A DNA stretch of 28,620 nt, from the NCBI GenBank assembly GCA_900545605.1, contig UQZL01000027.1:1-28620 (forward strand), in the 5' to 3' direction. The notes under the pieces are model-generated. The model had not been told where the DNA came from and ran no database searches. It saw only the letters and a list, made by a program, of their open reading frames with translations. The DNA comes from an uncultured Collinsella sp. (lineage in GTDB: Bacteria; Actinomycetota; Coriobacteriia; Coriobacteriales; Coriobacteriaceae). Position numbers and translations under genes: made by a program. Shown here piece after piece: positions 17,781-25,149 of this stretch (within the stretch, counting starts at the first letter, position 1; each line of letters starts with the position of its first letter).

Positions 17781-17812
17781 ATCCAGTCATTTGAACACTT
17801 TGGAGGTTCATC

Positions 17813-18751
17813 ATGAGCAAGGTTTACACGTCCATCGATCAGCTTATCGGCCACACCCCGCTCCTGGAGCTCACCCACTTTGAGGCCGACGAGGACCTCA
17901 AGGCCCGCGTGCTCGTCAAGTTGGAATACTTCAACCCCGCCGGGTCCGTTAAAGACCGCGTCGCCAAGAACATGATTGACGAGGCCGAGAAGGCCGGCAA
18001 GCTCGTGCGTGGCGGCGACTACACCATCATCGAGCCCACGAGCGGCAACACCGGCGTCGGCATCGCCTCGGTGGCGGCGGCCCGCGGCTACAAGGTGATC
18101 ATCACCATGCCCGAGACCATGTCCGTCGAGCGCCGCAAGCTGATGCAGGCATACGGTGCGCAGCTCGTGCTCACCGACGGCTCCAAAGGCATGAAGGGCG
18201 CTATCGCCAAGGCCGAGGAGCTGCAGAAGGAGACTCCCAACAGCATCATCGCCGGCCAGTTTGTGAACCCCGCCAACCCCGCCATCCACAAGGCCACGAC
18301 CGGCCCCGAGATCTGGGACGACACCGACGGCAAGGTCGACATCTTCGTCGCCGGCGTCGGCACCGGCGGCACCGTGACCGGCGTGGGCGAGTTCCTCAAG
18401 GAACAAAACCCCGAGATTCAGGTCGTCGCCGTCGAGCCCGCCACCTCCCCGGTGCTCTCCAAGGGCCAGGCCGGCCCGCACAAGATCCAGGGTATCGGCG
18501 CCGGCTTTGTGCCCGACGTCCTCGACACCCAAGTCTACGACGAAATCATCCCCGTCGAGAACGACGACGCCTTTGCCACCGGCCGCGCCGTGGGCCACAA
18601 GGAGGGCGTGCTCGTGGGCATTTCGTCCGGCGCCGCCGTGTGGGCCGCGCTGCAGCTGGCCAAGCGCCCCGAGAACGAGGGCAAGACCATCGTGGCCCTG
18701 CTTGCCGACACCGGCGAGCGCTACCTGTCCACGGCGCTCTTCCAGGACTAG
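17813..18751 (+). CDS. cysK: Cysteine synthase A (O-acetylserine sulfhydrylase)
   Basis: 312 residues, the usual length. It makes L-cysteine from O-acetyl-L-serine and sulfide with pyridoxal phosphate in the cytoplasm. The PLP lysine is Lys47 in NPAGSVKDR. The substrate loop TSGNTG is at 76-81 and the phosphate-binding loop is GVGTGGTVTGVG. The C-terminal SSGAAVWAAL helix and an LADTGERYLST end match CysK/CysM. Overall character fits CysK. GGAGG lies seven bases before the ATG. It is divergent from the Rrf2 gene and codirectional with mnmA; MnmA needs sulfur that ultimately comes from cysteine, so the order cysK-mnmA makes metabolic sense, although a promoter and terminator-like hairpin lie between them. 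Confidence 0.97.
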   Translation: MSKVYTSIDQLIGHTPLLELTHFEADEDLKARVLVKLEYFNPAGSVKDRVAKNMIDEAEKAGKLVRGGDYTIIEPTSGNTGVGIASVAAARGYKVIITMPETMSVERRKLMQAYGAQLVLTDGSKGMKGAIAKAEELQKETPNSIIAGQFVNPANPAIHKATTGPEIWDDTDGKVDIFVAGVGTGGTVTGVGEFLKEQNPEIQVVAVEPATSPVLSKGQAGPHKIQGIGAGFVPDVLDTQVYDEIIPVENDDAFATGRAVGHKEGVLVGISSGAAVWAALQLAKRPENEGKTIVALLADTGERYLSTALFQD

Positions 18752-18850
18752 GGCCTGTCGCCCATAGGTTGAGCCCACGGACGAGCCGGTCTCCTCTCTC
18801 CCGGCAGTCTGAGCCCATCCAATCAGGGTGTCCCACGAGACGCCCGAACT

Positions 18851-18859
18851 TGCTACAAT
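18851..18859 (+). promoter_or_regulatory. mnmA: Putative extended -10 for mnmA
   Basis: TGCTACAAT (TACAAT at 18854-18859 with the TGn extension). There is no clear -35, as an extended -10 allows. The predicted start would fall at about 18866, inside the hairpin at 18864-18891. Confidence 0.5.
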
Positions 18860-18863
18860 GTCT

Positions 18864-18902
18864 GCGACGCGGAACCAGCCTCCCGCGCCGCTTTTCTTTT
18901 TT
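18864..18902 (+). terminator. Terminator-like hairpin between cysK and mnmA
   Basis: GCG-A-CGCGG (18864-18872) pairs with CCGCG-C-CGC (18883-18891) with one mismatch. TTTTCTTTTTT follows at 18892-18902. It fits the cysK terminator. It also lies directly on the presumed transcription start ahead of mnmA and ends 30 bases before the mnmA ATG. Confidence 0.72.
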
Positions 18903-18931
18903 GGCCACATGCCACCAAGGAGAACCTCCCC

Positions 18932-20032
18932 ATGCACAACAAGCGCATGCTCGTCGCCATGAGCGGCGGCGTCGATTCCAGCGTGACCGCGTACCTGCTC
19001 AAAAGCCAGGGCTACGAATGCGTCGGCGCCACCATGCGCCTCACCTGCCCCGCGCCCGATCCCGCCACGGACATGAGTAAGGTCGACCGCGACATCGCCG
19101 ATGCGAAGGCCGTCGCCGAGCGTCTGGGGATACCCCACCATGTGCTCGACTTGCAGCAGACCTTCGACCACAGCGTTATCGAGCGCTTTGTGAACGCCTA
19201 CCAGGAGGGGCTGACGCCCAACCCGTGCATCATCTGCAACCGCCACATAAAGTTTGGCGCGTTGCTCGGTGCGGCGCTGGACATGGGCTGCGACTACATC
19301 GCAACGGGTCATTACGCCAAAACAAGCCAGACAGTAGACGGCACCTGGCAGCTGCATCGCGGCGAAGATCCCAAAAAGGACCAGAGCTACTTTTTATATT
19401 CGCTTACGCAGGAGCGCCTGGCGCACACGATCTTTCCGCTGGCAGGCCTAGACAAAGAGCGCGACGTGCGCCGCATAGCCGCCGAGCAAGGCTTTACCAA
19501 CGCCCAGAAGGCCGAAAGCGAGGACATCTGCTTTATTCCAGACGGTGACTACGCGGGCTATATCGAGCGCCGCTGCGGACATCCCGCTGCACCGGGCGAC
19601 ATTGTGTGGCGCGACGGCAGCGTGGTCGGACGCCATAACGGCGCGTTGCGCTATACCATCGGCCAGCGCAAGGGCTTGGGCGTCGCGATGGCGCATCCCG
19701 TGTATGTGACGGGCGTCGATGCCGCCAACAACACCGTGCATCTGGGCGAGGCCGAGGACCTAACGGCCACAGCACTCACGGCCGACGACTGGATCTGGAG
19801 CGCCCCTGCCGACCGCATGGAGGCAGAACTCGATGCCGGCGGCATTCGCGTGGGCGCCAAGTACCGTTACCGTCAGAAAGACCAAGCAGCGACCCTTACG
19901 CGCGGCGAAGACGGGCAAATGCTGCTGACTTTTGACGAGCCGCAGCGAGCCATCGCCCCCGGCCAGGCTGTCGTCGTCTACCGCGGCGACGTCGTCCTCG
20001 GCGGCGGCACCGTTACTGCCGCCATCAAGTAG
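18932..20032 (+). CDS. mnmA: tRNA-specific 2-thiouridylase
   Basis: 366 residues. It inserts sulfur at position 2 of the wobble uridine in tRNA for Lys, Glu and Gln, using ATP and a persulfide relay. The PP-loop SGGVDS is at 11-16. The catalytic Cys102 lies in PCIICNRHIKFG and the second Cys200 in SEDICFIPDGDY. ATGHYAK, KKDQSYFLYSL and YTIGQRKGLG are all typical, and the C-terminal beta-barrel ends GDVVLGGGTV. Length and motifs are complete. AAGGAG lies about ten bases before the ATG. The 3' end faces the HipA-like gene with only eight bases between the two stop codons. Confidence 0.97.
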   Translation: MHNKRMLVAMSGGVDSSVTAYLLKSQGYECVGATMRLTCPAPDPATDMSKVDRDIADAKAVAERLGIPHHVLDLQQTFDHSVIERFVNAYQEGLTPNPCIICNRHIKFGALLGAALDMGCDYIATGHYAKTSQTVDGTWQLHRGEDPKKDQSYFLYSLTQERLAHTIFPLAGLDKERDVRRIAAEQGFTNAQKAESEDICFIPDGDYAGYIERRCGHPAAPGDIVWRDGSVVGRHNGALRYTIGQRKGLGVAMAHPVYVTGVDAANNTVHLGEAEDLTATALTADDWIWSAPADRMEAELDAGGIRVGAKYRYRQKDQAATLTRGEDGQMLLTFDEPQRAIAPGQAVVVYRGDVVLGGGTVTAAIK

Positions 20033-20040
20033 CCGCGGGA

Positions 20041-21414
20041 TTATCGCCGCACGTGTCGAAGCACTCCAACAGCAGCATTCACCTCGATAACGCGACGCTC
20101 CAGGCCGCGGCGAATGGACTCGAGCCGACCCTCCGCCGTGGCCCACTTGCTCTGCGAAAGAATCATTATCGCTTCATCAACAAATCCGTTGAGCCGCGAT
20201 GAGTCGAACCAATCGAGCGAGTCCGCAAGCGCCAGTTGGACGGAAGGATTGGATCCAAACGGCTTAGCGGCAAACCCAAACTCCCCAGCTGCGAGCACAG
20301 CAGTTGGCACGTTATACCACAGACAGTTGCCGCTATCGAACAGCGGTGCATGCCTTATCTCCAAGGTATCGACATTGCGGATGATGCCGAAGTTTCGCCA
20401 ATGGCGATCGCTGTTGGCCAAAAGGGCGTCGCAAACGATCATCTGCGACATAGACCTTCTCACGGCAACCTCGTCTGCTCCATGCTTACCAAGGAAGCGG
20501 CAGTACCGGTCGTACGTCGAGTTTCCTCGCTGGCCGCCAAGGGCGTTCTTAACGTAAACAGCCGGAACATATTCCTCGCGGCCGTCAAGAAAGTCGTCGC
20601 ACAGACACACAGGGCCATCGAACATCCGCTCAACCGCATAAGGAACAAACTCACCCTCTGACAGCAAGCGACGATGTAGAGCCGTTGCAACCGCCTCGTT
20701 AAAGGGACGTTGATCGTCCATGCCGCATCCCTTGACCAGAACGCGAACGCCGTTGCGAATCATCCACGATTTAGGGAGCTCACCCTCGGACGTGTTATCC
20801 GGATTTTTAAGACCGATGCCTTCCAACCAACCCGAACGCTCTTCGGGCGCCGATCGCTCAAATTCGTTCTCGAAGTAATTGAGGTTTCGCCATTCGAGCC
20901 CGTCGCATTCTGCCGGCCGCAGCCAATAGCAATCCGAAAGCGAGAGGCCCAGGCACTGAACCGGCACCTCAACGCCGTTGACAATCCCTAGCTCGCGGTA
21001 GCGCGAGATAAGCCCAGGGCGAACATCGGGCACCGACCGATGCCCCCACCACGCGTTGAGCTCCCGCTTATTCACCGTTGGAGAAGAACTCGAGCATGTG
21101 CCAAACGGCATTCGTTGCGCATCGAGGACCTCGGCGATTTCGAAGGGAAACTCGCGCGTCGGATCAAATGAGACATGCGCGACCTCATGGTCGGCCGACA
21201 TCAGCGTAAACTTGCGTCCCACATCGGCTGCAGGACGGCGCCCTCGTTTGCGGACCTTTTGATAGGCGATCGCAGAATTGTACTCGACCATCTTCCGACC
21301 GCCCACAATATCGCACGCAAGCGTCCCCGATGCGGCAAGTTGCGATATGCGGGCTTTTGTAACGCCCAGCAAGCGGGCCGCATCACCCATAGACAAGTAC
21401 TCAGATGTATTCAT
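20041..21414 (-). CDS. HipA-like kinase fused to an N-terminal helix-turn-helix
   Basis: 457 residues. Residues 4-46 form an excisionase/MerR-like helix-turn-helix (LSMGDAARLLGVTKARISQL) followed by a basic stretch (KVRKRGRRP). Residues 95-190 carry a region typical of HipA-like proteins in Gram-positive bacteria, with ELNAWWGHRSVPDVRP and LSLSDCYWLRP. The kinase part starts near 205: PKSW (Lys215), a candidate ATP lysine Lys228 (LVKG) and Glu240 (NEAVA). The catalytic loop ANSDRHWRNFG has Asp336 and Asn341, and the metal site FDSGN has Asp360. Family knowledge: HipA kinases phosphorylate translation targets and are normally silenced by a separate HTH antitoxin HipB. No HipB-sized gene is adjacent, so the HTH may supply that role in cis. 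The ATG at 21414 is favoured by GAGGTGAT upstream; 21423 (ATG) and 21426 (GTG) overlap that site. Base composition is visibly less GC-rich than the neighbours, suggesting transfer. Confidence 0.85.
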   Translation of the reverse strand: MNTSEYLSMGDAARLLGVTKARISQLAASGTLACDIVGGRKMVEYNSAIAYQKVRKRGRRPAADVGRKFTLMSADHEVAHVSFDPTREFPFEIAEVLDAQRMPFGTCSSSSPTVNKRELNAWWGHRSVPDVRPGLISRYRELGIVNGVEVPVQCLGLSLSDCYWLRPAECDGLEWRNLNYFENEFERSAPEERSGWLEGIGLKNPDNTSEGELPKSWMIRNGVRVLVKGCGMDDQRPFNEAVATALHRRLLSEGEFVPYAVERMFDGPVCLCDDFLDGREEYVPAVYVKNALGGQRGNSTYDRYCRFLGKHGADEVAVRRSMSQMIVCDALLANSDRHWRNFGIIRNVDTLEIRHAPLFDSGNCLWYNVPTAVLAAGEFGFAAKPFGSNPSVQLALADSLDWFDSSRLNGFVDEAIMILSQSKWATAEGRLESIRRGLERRVIEVNAAVGVLRHVRR

Positions 21415-21493
21415 ATGCCGCATCACCTCGTTAAGTATTCCAAACGTAAAGTTAATTAGTTACATACAGCATAATACTAAACAGACTGAAGCG

Positions 21494-21519
21494 AAAAAAG
21501 GCCCGAGCAATCGGGCCTT
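21494..21519 (-). terminator. Intrinsic terminator after the M42 peptidase
   Basis: Perfect 9 bp stem AAGGCCCGA/TCGGGCCTT (21498-21506 with 21511-21519) and a 4-base loop. On the minus strand a run of six T follows the paired G, then CGC. It lies 35 bases after the M42 stop and isolates it from the HipA-like gene. Confidence 0.9.
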
Positions 21520-21554
21520 AGAGCAATTGGTCAGCCGAGTCGCAAGCTGCTCCT

Positions 21555-22583
21555 CTAGCGTTGTACGTAGGCGCGGACCAGCTCGTAGGTATTGCGCACG
21601 CCGTCGATGTGGCTGCGCTCGTAGTTGTGGCTCGCGTACACGCCGGGGCCGATCAGACCATGGCGAATGTCGTAGCCGGCCGAGAGCGTGGCCTCAACGT
21701 CCGAGCCGTAATGCGGGTACACGTCGATGGCGTAATCGAGCTCAAGCTCGCGCGCGATATTGGACAGCGTGGTCACCAGATCGTAGTTGTAGGGGCCGCC
21801 CGAATCCTTGGCGCAAATCGACACCATGCGCTCGGTGCAGCCCAGGTCGTCGCCCACGCAGCCCATGTCCACGCTGATCATCTCGCGCGTGTCGGCCGGC
21901 ACAAAGGCACCGCCATGGCCGACCTCCTCGTACACGGTAAAGAGCAGCGAAACCTTACGCGAAAGCGTCACCTCGCCAGCGGCGACGGCGCGGGCGAGAC
22001 CCAGTAGAATCGCCGCGGACAGCTTGTCGTCAAGGAAGCGACTCTTGATGTAGCCGCTCTCCGTCACCGTGGTACGCGGATCCATAGCGATGATGTCGCC
22101 GGTCTGAATGCCCAGCTCAAGCACATCGTCCTTGCTGTCGACATTCTCATCGAGCAGGATTTCCATGTTCTTCTCGATGGTCTTGACCGGCTCGTCGGCC
22201 ACATGCGCCGAAGGCTCGGTATTGAGGACCACGCCCGTGTACACATTGCCGTCGCGCGTGTAGACGGTGCAGTTCTCGCCATCGGCCGTAGACCACTGGT
22301 GCCCACCAAGCGTCGTGGGACGCAGGCGGCCATTGTCCTTAATGGAGCGCACCATGGCGCCCAGGGTGTCGACATGGCTCGCCAACACAAGCGGCTCGCC
22401 CTCGCCGCCAAGCTCAACGAGCACGTTACCCTTATTAGAACGCTCAGGCCCAAACCCCATATCGCGCAGGGTCTCCATCAGATAATCAGTCGCCGCACGG
22501 GTATAGCCCGTCGGCGAAGCAATAGAAGTCAGCGCCTTCAGCTGGTCAGTAATATAGGAGAGCGTAGAATCCATCTGGGACAC
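21555..22583 (-). CDS. M42-family metallo-aminopeptidase
   Basis: 342 residues from a GTG start. It is a cytoplasmic dinuclear-metal aminopeptidase of the M42 family (glutamyl aminopeptidase/endoglucanase-M type), which trims peptides and often assembles as a tetrahedral dodecamer. Metal and catalytic residues are visible: His70 and Asp72 (ASHVDTLGAM), Asp185 (RFLDDK), Glu219-Glu220 (YEEVGHGG), Asp239 (ISVDMG) and His319 (YASHNYE). GTG at 22583 is chosen because AAAGGG lies eight bases upstream. The ATG at 22574 is 17 bases from that site, and a longer reading from 22637 has no site. Substrate preference cannot be read. It has its own terminator at 21494-21519 and is separated from fucO by a large hairpin. 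Confidence 0.93.
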   Translation of the reverse strand: MSQMDSTLSYITDQLKALTSIASPTGYTRAATDYLMETLRDMGFGPERSNKGNVLVELGGEGEPLVLASHVDTLGAMVRSIKDNGRLRPTTLGGHQWSTADGENCTVYTRDGNVYTGVVLNTEPSAHVADEPVKTIEKNMEILLDENVDSKDDVLELGIQTGDIIAMDPRTTVTESGYIKSRFLDDKLSAAILLGLARAVAAGEVTLSRKVSLLFTVYEEVGHGGAFVPADTREMISVDMGCVGDDLGCTERMVSICAKDSGGPYNYDLVTTLSNIARELELDYAIDVYPHYGSDVEATLSAGYDIRHGLIGPGVYASHNYERSHIDGVRNTYELVRAYVQR

Positions 22584-22701
22584 CAAAGTCACCCTTTCAT
22601 ATCGAATTAAACCAACAGCAACAATACCACCACGCACAATTATTTACCTAGCGAGACAACCCGTCGAGCTTCCCAGAGCAGCGCCCGCCACGATAACGAG
22701 C

Positions 22702-22831
22702 CGGCGGGCCCCTGCCCGTTAGCCCCAGAATCTTTCCACAGGACAGAAGGAGGCCCCGCCGCACGTAGTGCGCAGCGGGGCCTCCGACATGTCCGAGGAC
22801 GATTCTGGGGCTAACGGGCAGGGGCCCGCCG
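22702..22831. repeat. Perfect 31 bp inverted repeat enclosing a second hairpin
   Basis: Arms 22702-22732 and 22801-22831 are perfect complements. Inside, GGACA/TGTCC (22741-22745 with 22790-22794) and GGAGGCCCCGC/GCGGGGCCTCC (22749-22759 with 22775-22785) pair in register, topped by GCAC-gta-GTGC. The whole 130 bases can fold into one long rod. It begins 7 bases after the fucO stop. No T run follows on the minus strand. No direct target-site duplication is seen at its borders, and no coding potential exists. Confidence 0.9.
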
Positions 22832-22838
22832 AACCAAG

Positions 22839-24005
22839 TTAGGCAGCCGGGCAGATCTTCTTGAAGAGCTCGATGACGTCGTCGAGCGTCGCCTCGCGCG
22901 GGTTGCCCGGGAAGCAGGCGTCGGCCATGGCGTCCTTGGCCAGGACCTCGATCTCGTCAGCCTTCATGGCCTCGCAGACGTGCGGGATGTTCACGTCGGC
23001 AGAGAGCTGCTTAACGGCGGCGATAGCGGCGTCGGCAGCCTCGTCGGTGCTCATGCCCGTGGTGTCAACGCCCATGGCAACGGCGACCTTGGCCAGACGC
23101 TCGGCGCAAACCGGCTTGTTGAACTCCATGGCGATCGGCAGCAGCATGGCGCAAGCGACACCGTGCGGGGTGTCGTAGTGAGCAGACAGGGTGTGAGCCA
23201 TGGCGTGATCGATGCCCAGGCCGACATTGGAGAAGCCCATGCCAGCGACATACTGACCAAGAGCCATGCCCTCGCGGCCGGAGCCGGGCTGGCCGGACTT
23301 GGCCTCGGCAACGGAGTCGCGCAGGTTCTCGCTGATCAGCTTGATAGCCTCAAAGTGGAACATGTCGGAAAGCTCCCAGGCGCCCTTGGTGGTGTAGCCC
23401 TCGATGGCGTGGGTCAGTGCGTCCATGCCGGTGGAAGCGGTCAGGCCGGCGGGCATGGAAGCCATCATGTCGGGGTCGACGACGGCGACCTCGGGGGCGT
23501 CGTTGGTGTCGACGCACACGAACTTGCGGACCTTCTCGGGGTCGGTGATGACGTAGTTGATGGTCACCTCAGCAGCGGTACCGGCGGTCGTCGGCACGGC
23601 GATGGTGAACACGGCGTGGTTCTTAGTGGGAGCAACGCCCTCGAGGCTGCGGACATCGGCGAACTCGGGGTTGTTGATGATGATGCCGATGGCCTTGGCG
23701 GTGTCCATGGAGGAGCCGCCACCGATGGTCACGATAGCGTCAGCCTCGGCGGCCTTGAAGGCCTCGACGCCGTCCTTGACGTTCTGGATCGTGGGGTTGG
23801 GCTTGATCTCGGAGTAGAGGCTCCAAGCGATGCCGGCGGCGTCGAGCTCGTCGGTCACCTTAGCGGTAACGCCAAACTTGACCAGATCGGGGTCGGAGCA
23901 GACGAAGATCTTCTTGTAGCCGCGACGCTGGAGCTCGCCGGGGATCTCCTTGATGGCGCCGGAACCATGATAAGAGATGGTATTGAGAACGAAACGATTA
24001 GCCAT
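22839..24005 (-). CDS. fucO: Iron-containing alcohol dehydrogenase, lactaldehyde reductase (FucO) type
   Basis: 388 residues. Group III iron-dependent dehydrogenase that reduces L-lactaldehyde to 1,2-propanediol with NADH in deoxy-sugar fermentation. The match to E. coli FucO is strong by eye, for example NNPEFADVRSLEG, TTAGTAAEVTINYVITD and ALGQYVAGMGFSNVGLG. The NAD loop GGGSSMD is at 96-101. The iron ligands fall where expected: Asp195, His199, His267 and His281. The ATG at 24005 has GGAGG six bases upstream; an in-frame start at 24047 lacks one. No fucose or rhamnose catabolic genes are adjacent, so a broader role in redox balance during fermentation is equally possible. Two GCGTT-type palindromes lie in its upstream region (24063-24120). 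Confidence 0.9.
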   Translation of the reverse strand: MANRFVLNTISYHGSGAIKEIPGELQRRGYKKIFVCSDPDLVKFGVTAKVTDELDAAGIAWSLYSEIKPNPTIQNVKDGVEAFKAAEADAIVTIGGGSSMDTAKAIGIIINNPEFADVRSLEGVAPTKNHAVFTIAVPTTAGTAAEVTINYVITDPEKVRKFVCVDTNDAPEVAVVDPDMMASMPAGLTASTGMDALTHAIEGYTTKGAWELSDMFHFEAIKLISENLRDSVAEAKSGQPGSGREGMALGQYVAGMGFSNVGLGIDHAMAHTLSAHYDTPHGVACAMLLPIAMEFNKPVCAERLAKVAVAMGVDTTGMSTDEAADAAIAAVKQLSADVNIPHVCEAMKADEIEVLAKDAMADACFPGNPREATLDDVIELFKKICPAA

Positions 24006-24062
24006 TGATAGCCTCCAATCGTGTGCGGGGCACCCATTACGCCCCACGCTACGAGTCCCATC

Positions 24063-24120
24063 CTAACGCTTTTGAAACAAAAAACACGTGAGAACGTCAA
24101 AATTGTTAAAGCGTTTCAAC
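24063..24120. promoter_or_regulatory. fucO: fucO upstream region with two related palindromic motifs
   Basis: CTAACGCTTTTGAAAC (24064-24079) and GTTAAAGCGTTTCAAC (24105-24120) carry the same AAAGCGTT core in opposite orientation. Their look is that of LacI/GalR-type operators, such as catabolite control sites. A minus-strand TTGACG (24100-24095) between them could be a -35, but the hexamer 17 bases on, TTTCAA, is a weak -10. Both the function and the promoter are inference. Confidence 0.4.
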
Positions 24121-24128
24121 AGATGATG

Positions 24129-24165
24129 AAAAAGATTGCGGCAAAGGGACAGCCCCTTTGCCGCA
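24129..24165 (-). terminator. Intrinsic terminator after yoaK
   Basis: Twelve-bp stem TGCGGCAAAGGG (24137-24148) with its complement (24154-24165). On the minus strand it is followed by ATCTTTTTC. The CAAAGGGRCAG...CCCTTTG core resembles the flanking hairpins of the composite repeat at 28298-28443. Confidence 0.82.
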
Positions 24166-24170
24166 TTCGG

Positions 24171-24887
24171 TTACTTTCGGCAGCCCTCTTTCCAAGCCTC
24201 GGCCGCAACCTTCCAGCGTAAGCGCAAGTCGCGCTCACGGTCGATGAACATGATGGCAAACGCGACAAACAGCAGCAAGCTCGCCACGACGATGGCGTGC
24301 AGGCCCATGCGCTCAATACACCAGTTGCCCAACACGGCGCCAAACACAAAGGTGAAGATCACGCCAAAGTACAGCAGGCCGTTTTCCAAAAAGCCGCGCC
24401 TGTGGGTGATGATGTAATCGTCCACGTTTTGCAGCGCGTTGCGCAAGTTGCCGATGCACATGGTCGTAGCGATGCCGTGACCGTGGATCTTGCGGAAGCT
24501 CTCGACCTGCATGCCGCAGGCAAACGAGGTGAGGCAGTTGGCGAGCAGGTTGAAATTGCCGCCCGGGATAAAGCTCACGCCCAGCAAGATGACGGCTTCA
24601 AAGAACACCGTCACCTGACGCCAGTGGATCACGCTGCCAAACCGCTCGTGTACCAGATCGGCAAGCATAATACCCACAGCAAACGACACCACAGGGAAGA
24701 AGTAGCGCCCCGCAAGTGCCCAATTGCCCTCCGAGATGCTCACGCCCACGAGCAGGATGTTGCCTGTCTGCGCGTTGGCGAAAACATGGTCGCGCCCAAT
24801 GTACGAATACACGTCCATAAAGCCACCGGCGAGCGCCAAGATGATGCCCAGCTCAATAGACTCCGATATCTGTTTGGCACGCTGCAT
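24171..24887 (-). CDS. YoaK family (DUF1275) membrane protein
   Basis: 238 residues with about six hydrophobic helices, a typical DUF1275 protein. The N-terminal signature is GIILALAGGFMDVYSYIG with NAQTGNILLVGVSISEG soon after. Later features include LTSFACGMQVESFRKIHGHG, NLRNALQNVDDYI and a basic C-terminus after FAIMFIDRERDL. The family is widespread in bacterial inner membranes and its substrate is unknown. The ATG at 24887 is chosen because AAGGAGG lies ten bases upstream; a reading extended to 25130 runs through the intergenic region and lacks this. It is divergent from ygiQ and has its own terminator. Confidence 0.9.
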   Translation of the reverse strand: MQRAKQISESIELGIILALAGGFMDVYSYIGRDHVFANAQTGNILLVGVSISEGNWALAGRYFFPVVSFAVGIMLADLVHERFGSVIHWRQVTVFFEAVILLGVSFIPGGNFNLLANCLTSFACGMQVESFRKIHGHGIATTMCIGNLRNALQNVDDYIITHRRGFLENGLLYFGVIFTFVFGAVLGNWCIERMGLHAIVVASLLLFVAFAIMFIDRERDLRLRWKVAAEAWKEGCRK

Positions 24888-25078
24888 CGTCGTGCATCCT
24901 CCTTGTTGACGACTCTCTCGTGCGTTGGCGGAAACATAGCCGCCGTTCATACTGTAACCCATTGACAACATGGCGTGCGCGCGAGACGGCTTCCCCAACG
25001 CGCAGATACACAGTCTGGAAACAAACGGCGGATACAGCACCCGCATCGACGCGCCGATCCGCCAGCCCATGTACTCCA

Positions 25079-25118
25079 CCAGTCTTTTTAGCCCCGTCCC
25101 AAAAAGACTGGTTACAAT
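25079..25118 (+). promoter_or_regulatory. Inverted repeat overlapping the presumed ygiQ promoter
   Basis: CCAGTCTTTTT (25079-25089) and AAAAAGACTGG (25101-25111) form a perfect 11 bp inverted repeat with an 11-base spacer. Directly after it lies TACAAT (25113-25118), a likely -10, with no good -35. The remaining 24888-25078 of this divergent intergenic stretch holds no recognised gene. Confidence 0.5.
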
Positions 25119-25149
25119 TACGTGCAGCATACAAACACCGGGAGGGATC

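Noticed and set aside
17560..17812. Possible T-box or riboswitch in the cysK leader
   Set aside because: No T-box consensus, no SAM-riboswitch core and no terminator T run was found; only simple stem-loops are visible.
17702..19357. A 551-codon minus-strand open frame across cysK and mnmA
   Set aside because: It crosses two well-defined plus-strand genes, their promoter and terminator, and contains no family motif.
21414..21554. HipB-type antitoxin gene upstream of the HipA-like gene
   Set aside because: The 140 bases hold only promoter-like AT-rich sequence and the M42 terminator; no helix-turn-helix frame fits.
22702..22831. Complete insertion sequence or MITE with target-site duplication
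   Set aside because: There is no transposase and the bases next to the arms do not repeat, so only an inverted repeat is claimed.
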